From: Acidimicrobiia bacterium
GTDB taxonomy: Bacteria; Actinomycetota; Acidimicrobiia; Spongiisociales; UBA5794
Direction of reading: 5' to 3'
NCBI GenBank assembly: GCA_030618675.1
Contig: JAUXCV010000059.1
Span: forward strand, 1 to 8,647
DNA length: 8,647 nt
Part shown: in pieces, positions 4,902 through 8,647 of the stretch
Layout: each line of letters opens with the position of its first letter
Numbering within the stretch: position 1 is the stretch's first letter
Program-made: the position numbers and the translations under genes
Notes under the pieces: generated by a model
Told to the model about the DNA's origin: nothing
Databases searched by the model: none
What the model saw: the letters and a program-made list of their open reading frames with translations, nothing else

Positions 4902-5809
4902 GGCATGTCCTTTTGGATCTGGGCAAGCGCTGAACGAAGCACCTGTGCGGGTTCATGGTGCCACGGAATCCATCCAATGCGCGGATCCCGGCGGAAGTAC
5001 GTCCTCTGACGTTTCACGAGTGATGCGGTCGCCGCGATCGCATCATCGCGAGCTGCGGCCAAATCCCGATCGCCCTCGATCACCGCCAGCAACTCCCGGT
5101 ATCCGACCGCGTGGCTCGCCGTGCGTCCAAGAGTGGGAGCGAGACCGGTGACCTCGTCGACCAGACCGTGGTCCAGCATGGCGTCGAATCGTTCCTCGAT
5201 CCGCTGCCGTATCGCGGGTCCCGGATCGACACCGATCGCTGTGAAGTCTCGCAACGGTTGGTAGGCCCGCACAGCTTGGGCCTGGTCTGATGCTGCCCGG
5301 AATGTCGGCGACTCGCCGGTAAGCCGCATGATCTCGACGGCACGAAGGACTCGGCGCGGATTGGCCATGTCGATGACCTCGCCCGCCGTCGGATCGGCGG
5401 CCGTGAGTTCATCTCTCAGTTCGTCTGCGGACCGTGACTCCAGTTGCCTGCGAAGCTCTGCGTCCGTCGGGGGGAACTCCAGAGGATCGACGAGGGATCG
5501 AAAATGCAGACCGGAGCCGCCGGCGACCACGGCGGTGCCGCCCGACGATTCGAGTCGATCGAGAACCTCCGTTCCGGCGGCCTGAAACTCGGCCACGGTG
5601 TATTCATCCGAGGGGTCGGCGATGTCGACGAGGTGGTAGCCGAACCGGCGGCGAGTGCTTGGGTTGGGCTTCGCGGTGCCGATGTCCATGCCACGGAACA
5701 CCTGCATCGAGTCCACCGATACGATCTCCGCCCCGATCCGCTCGGCGATCGCCTCGGCGACCTCGGACTTCCCGGCTGCGGTGGGGCCAAGTACGGCGAT
5801 GATGCTCAG
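4889..5809 (-). CDS. miaA: tRNA dimethylallyltransferase MiaA, apparent CTG start
   Basis: MiaA transfers a dimethylallyl group from DMAPP to N6 of A37 in tRNAs reading UNN codons. The product is 306 aa, the normal length. The P-loop GPTAAGKS lies at residues 8-15 and the conserved VDSMQVFRGMDIGTAKP at 32-48, followed by YHLVDIADP, a GGSGLHFRSL segment, NPRRVLRAVEI and the C-terminal KRQRTYFRRDPR. No ATG, GTG or TTG exists in frame between the upstream in-frame stop (TGA, 5825-5827) and the P-loop. The only near-cognate start is CTG at 5807-5809, preceded 8 bases upstream by GAGGGG (5818-5823). That CTG overlaps the miaB stop as CTGA, the counterpart of the common ATGA coupling. A GTG at 5716 would remove the P-loop and is rejected. 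The 3' end overlaps dapF by 13 bases. Confidence 0.95.
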   Translation of the reverse strand: MSIIAVLGPTAAGKSEVAEAIAERIGAEIVSVDSMQVFRGMDIGTAKPNPSTRRRFGYHLVDIADPSDEYTVAEFQAAGTEVLDRLESSGGTAVVAGGSGLHFRSLVDPLEFPPTDAELRRQLESRSADELRDELTAADPTAGEVIDMANPRRVLRAVEIMRLTGESPTFRAASDQAQAVRAYQPLRDFTAIGVDPGPAIRQRIEERFDAMLDHGLVDEVTGLAPTLGRTASHAVGYRELLAVIEGDRDLAAARDDAIAATASLVKRQRTYFRRDPRIGWIPWHHEPAQVLRSALAQIQKDMPWIS

Positions 5810-7191
5810 GCCAACATCCCCTCAAGATAGTGTGGCGCGGCTCGCGTGATACGGAGATCGAGGAACCGACCCGGCTCATGGACTCCATCGACGTGGACGA
5901 TCCGATTGCCTTCCGTCCGCGTGGTGGCCACACCCGGATCTCTCCGTGAAGGACCTTCGGTGAGGACTCGCTCGATCATCCCCACCCGCTCCTGATTCCG
6001 TTCATAGGTGATGGCGTTCTGCATCTCGACGAGTCGATCGAAGCGCTCCCCTACATCAGCAGCAGGCACACGGTCCGACATCTCCGCTGCGGGTGTGCCC
6101 GGACGAGGCGAGAATTGGAACATGAAGGCGCTGTCAAAGCGAGCTTCTTTCACGACGGCGAGCGTTGCAGCGAAATCGTCCTCGGTCTCTCCCGGGAACC
6201 CGACGATGATGTCAGTTGAGACGCTGAGATCGCGGACCAGCCGACGGGCCATCGCGAGTTTGTCGAGGAAACGTCGTCCGGTGTAGCCGCGGTGCATCGC
6301 GGAGAGAATCCGATCGCTCCCGGATTGGAGAGGGAGGTGGAGTTGCGCAGCGACCGACGGCGTCTCCGCCATCGCTCGAGCGACGTCTTCCTGTATGTCC
6401 TTCGGATGCGGGCTTGTGTATCGGATGCGGCCGATTCCATCGACCTCACCGGCCCGCCGAAGGAGATCCGCGAAGAGAGGCTGACGTCCGTTGAGATCGA
6501 GGTCGCGCCCGTAGGAGTTGACGTTCTGACCGAGGAGGGTGATCTCGACGACCCCCTCATCTGCCAGGCGTTGGATCTCCCGGATGACGTCGCCGGGCCT
6601 CCGGCTGATCTCGGGCCCACGCACGATGGGCACGATGCAGAACGTGCAACTGTTGTTGCATCCGGTTGTGATCGTTACCCAGGCCGAATGCTCCGAGTCG
6701 CGCCGCGTTGGGAGGAACGACGGCGCGTCGCCGGGGTTGCCGGACTCCTCCCAGATCTCGGTGACCGGACCCCACTCATCGACCCGATCGAGAAGATCCA
6801 CGACCCGGTGGATGTTGTGGGTTCCGAACACGACATCGACCCACGGTGCTCGCTCGCGAACGATCTCTTTGTCCTTCTGGGCCGTACACCCGCCGATGGC
6901 GATCCGCATGCCGGGGTTCCTCTTCTTGTCCGCCTTCAGGGATCCGAGGTAGCCGTAGAGGCGCTGGTCCGCGTTCTCGCGGATCGTGCACGTGTTCAGG
7001 ACAACGACATCGGCCCCGGCCGCGCGATCTGTGCGAACCATCCCGTCGGCCTCGAGCAACCCCGCGATCCTCTCTGAGTCGTGCTCGTTCATCTGGCAAC
7101 CGAACGTGCGGATGAAGTACGAACCGCCCGTACGCCGCGGCTGACGCATCTCGCGCACGGCGGGCATCCCGAGGATCGTTGCATCGCTCAT
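5806..7191 (-). CDS. miaB: tRNA-2-methylthio-N6-dimethylallyladenosine synthase MiaB
   Basis: MiaB is a radical-SAM methylthiotransferase that adds a methylthio group to C2 of i6A37, acting directly on the product of MiaA. The 461-aa protein has all three domains. The N-terminal UPF0004 domain carries Cys32 (FGCQMNEHDS), Cys68 (NTCTIRENA) and Cys102 (GGCTAQ), which hold the auxiliary cluster. The radical-SAM domain has CNNSCTFC with Cys178, Cys182 and Cys185 for the SAM cluster, followed by GQNVNSYG. A C-terminal TRAM domain (about residues 390-455) binds tRNA. The ATG at 7191 lies 22 bases after the rny stop, with only a distant GGAG for a ribosome-binding site; starts at residue 9 or 15 cannot be excluded. 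Its TGA stop overlaps the miaA start. Confidence 0.97.
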   Translation of the reverse strand: MSDATILGMPAVREMRQPRRTGGSYFIRTFGCQMNEHDSERIAGLLEADGMVRTDRAAGADVVVLNTCTIRENADQRLYGYLGSLKADKKRNPGMRIAIGGCTAQKDKEIVRERAPWVDVVFGTHNIHRVVDLLDRVDEWGPVTEIWEESGNPGDAPSFLPTRRDSEHSAWVTITTGCNNSCTFCIVPIVRGPEISRRPGDVIREIQRLADEGVVEITLLGQNVNSYGRDLDLNGRQPLFADLLRRAGEVDGIGRIRYTSPHPKDIQEDVARAMAETPSVAAQLHLPLQSGSDRILSAMHRGYTGRRFLDKLAMARRLVRDLSVSTDIIVGFPGETEDDFAATLAVVKEARFDSAFMFQFSPRPGTPAAEMSDRVPAADVGERFDRLVEMQNAITYERNQERVGMIERVLTEGPSRRDPGVATTRTEGNRIVHVDGVHEPGRFLDLRITRAAPHYLEGMLA

Positions 7192-7213
7192 GTTCGTCCG
7201 GAACTCCGTGTGT

Positions 7214-8647
7214 TCAACGGGCGTAGTCGCGTGCCCGGTACTCCCGGATCACGGTGACTTCGATCTGACCGGGATACTGCAGGTCCTCTTCGAGTTTGCG
7301 CGCGATGCGCCGCGCCAGGTCGCTGGCCTGCAGATCATCCACGTTGCCCGGGTCGACCACAACTCGGATCTCGCGTCCGGCTTGCAGTGCGAACACCCTG
7401 GAAACGCCGGAGAAACCACCGGCGATCTCTTCGAGGCGCTCCAGCCGACGAACATACGACTCGAGAGCCTCGCGTCTCGCTCCCGGCCGCGCAGCAGAGA
7501 CCGCGTCCGCCGCCTGAACCAGAACCGCAGTCAGCGTCCGGGGCTCGACCTCGTTGTGATGCGCCTCGATCGCATGGACGATGGCCGGATCCTCGCCGAA
7601 CCGTCGAGCGATCTCTGCGCCGAGAAGAGCGTGCGACCCGCCGATCTCGTGAGACACGGCCTTGCCGATGTCGTGCAGGAACGCGGCTCTCTTCGCCTCC
7701 TTCTCATCGATCCCCAACTCGGCCGCGAGCATCCCGGCGATATGCGCCGACTCCACGAGGTGGTTCAGCACGTTCTGGCCGTAGCTCGTGCGATAGTGAA
7801 GGCGGCCGAGAAGCGTGATGAGCTCGGGGTGCATCTTCGTCAATCCCACTTCGAGGAGTGCCCACTCTCCGGAGTCACGGATCGACTGATCGACCTCCTG
7901 GCGTGACTTCTCGTACGCCTCTTCGATCGATGATGGATGGATGCGACCGCCTTCGACGAGCCTCTCAAGTGCACGCCGTGCGACCTCGCGCCGAACCGGA
8001 TCGAACGTCGACACCGACACCGCTTCAGGCGTGTCGTCAACGATGAGGTTCACTCCAGCGACGGCTTCGAACGTTCGAATGTTGCGGCCGTCACGACCAA
8101 TGATCCGCCCCTTCATGTCATCGGACGGCAGCGGTACGACCGACACGGTGGTCTCCGAGACGACGTCGGAGGCGAGTCGCTGGATCACCGTTCCGAGGAT
8201 CCGTCGTGCTCTTCGCTCGGATTCCTCTCGCGCCTTCACCTCGAGGTCGCGGATAAGCACCATGGCATCGCGGCGTGCTTCGGTCTCAACAGAGTCGAGC
8301 AGTTCGGCTTTCGCCGCTTTCGAATCGAAGCCGGCGATCCTCTCGAGCGTCCCGCGAGCTTCTTCCTTGACGGCTTCCGATTCGACCACTGCGCTTTCGG
8401 CCGCGCGTTCTCGAGCGATCATGAGTTCCTCGCGCTGAGCGAGGTTCCCGGCACGCTGTTCGAGCGTCGCCTCACGCTGCGATAGACGAGATTCTTGCGA
8501 ACCCATCTCGACGCGCCGGTGTTCAAGCGTCGCGTCCTCGCGATCGCGGTACGTCTCAGCCTTCGACCGCGCCTCCTCTTCCGCTCGAGCGAGGATCCGC
8601 TGAGCGTCGAGTCGGGCGTCGGCCAGAGTCTCGTCGGGGGTCGGCAG
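7214..8647 (-). CDS. rny: Ribonuclease Y, N-terminus beyond window edge
   Basis: RNase Y is a membrane-anchored endoribonuclease that starts mRNA decay. The frame is open from the window edge, giving 477 residues. The first 160 or so are a charged Glu/Arg/Ala coiled coil (for example REATLEQR, REELMIARERAAE). A KH domain follows with GRIIGRDGRNIRTFE (visible residues 180-194), then the HD domain with YGQNVLNHL, the metal-binding HDIGK (325-329) and AHHNEVEP. It ends with the usual VTVIREYRARDYAR. The transmembrane anchor and about 40 residues are outside the window. The ATG at 8506 is internal to the coiled coil and not a start. It is the first visible gene of the leftward operon, with miaB 22 bases downstream. 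Confidence 0.97.
   Translation of the reverse strand: MPTPDETLADARLDAQRILARAEEEARSKAETYRDREDATLEHRRVEMGSQESRLSQREATLEQRAGNLAQREELMIARERAAESAVVESEAVKEEARGTLERIAGFDSKAAKAELLDSVETEARRDAMVLIRDLEVKAREESERRARRILGTVIQRLASDVVSETTVSVVPLPSDDMKGRIIGRDGRNIRTFEAVAGVNLIVDDTPEAVSVSTFDPVRREVARRALERLVEGGRIHPSSIEEAYEKSRQEVDQSIRDSGEWALLEVGLTKMHPELITLLGRLHYRTSYGQNVLNHLVESAHIAGMLAAELGIDEKEAKRAAFLHDIGKAVSHEIGGSHALLGAEIARRFGEDPAIVHAIEAHHNEVEPRTLTAVLVQAADAVSAARPGARREALESYVRRLERLEEIAGGFSGVSRVFALQAGREIRVVVDPGNVDDLQASDLARRIARKLEEDLQYPGQIEVTVIREYRARDYAR

Noticed and set aside
6292..7077. Long plus-strand frame opposite miaB
   Set aside because: miaB on the other strand has all cluster cysteines and domains; this frame has no recognisable motif and is a shadow.
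7937..8485. Plus-strand frames opposite rny
   Set aside because: They are antisense to the KH and coiled-coil regions of RNase Y and lack domains or start signals.
1..8647. CRISPR array, insertion sequence ends, riboswitch, rRNA
   Set aside because: I found no regularly spaced repeats, no transposase, no riboswitch-like conserved core and no rRNA sequence.

Overview
The window looks like chromosomal DNA of a high-GC actinobacterium-like bacterium; no taxon can be proven from sequence alone. The signs are the gene order rny-miaB-miaA-dapF next to lexA, a LysM gene and nrdR (an arrangement familiar from Actinobacteria, e.g. the nrdR / LysM-protein / lexA trio of mycobacteria), tRNA genes without an encoded CCA, a Gly-Cys-Val tRNA trio, and SOS operators of the CGAAC-N4-GTTCG type. 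A lineage such as Acidimicrobiia is a guess.

Layout. 1-395: C-terminal end of a tyrosine recombinase, reading rightward into the 3' end of a tRNA-Val gene. This is the usual arrangement at the edge of an integrated element, so an element probably lies to the left. 398-422: an 11-bp stem-loop between the two. 428-707: three leftward tRNA genes, transcribed in the order Gly(GCC), Cys(GCA), Val(GAC). 745-1173: dut (dUTPase), leftward. 1284-2411: an unrecognised single-pass membrane protein, rightward, divergent from dut. 2414-2881: nrdR, leftward. 2961-3257: a small signal-anchored LysM protein, leftward. 3258-3505: an SOS control region with three LexA operators and a structured leader. 3506-4141: lexA, rightward. 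4143-8647: a leftward operon rny-miaB-miaA-dapF with overlapping or close junctions; rny runs off the right edge.

How the genes fit together. dut (keeps uracil out of DNA), nrdR (represses ribonucleotide reductase genes), lexA (SOS repressor) and the LysM protein (by position a candidate SOS division inhibitor of the YneA/ChiZ kind) make a DNA-precursor and DNA-damage neighbourhood. The right half handles RNA turnover (RNase Y), two consecutive steps of A37 tRNA modification (MiaA then MiaB) and the last step to meso-diaminopimelate (DapF).

No wholly new system is evident. The points most worth a second look are: DapF carrying Ser where the second catalytic Cys is expected; miaA apparently starting at CTG inside a CTGA overlap with the miaB stop; tRNA-Val with C instead of U at position 33 right beside an integrase; the triple-operator SOS region with a GAAA-capped hairpin in the LysM leader; and the orphan membrane protein at 1284-2411.
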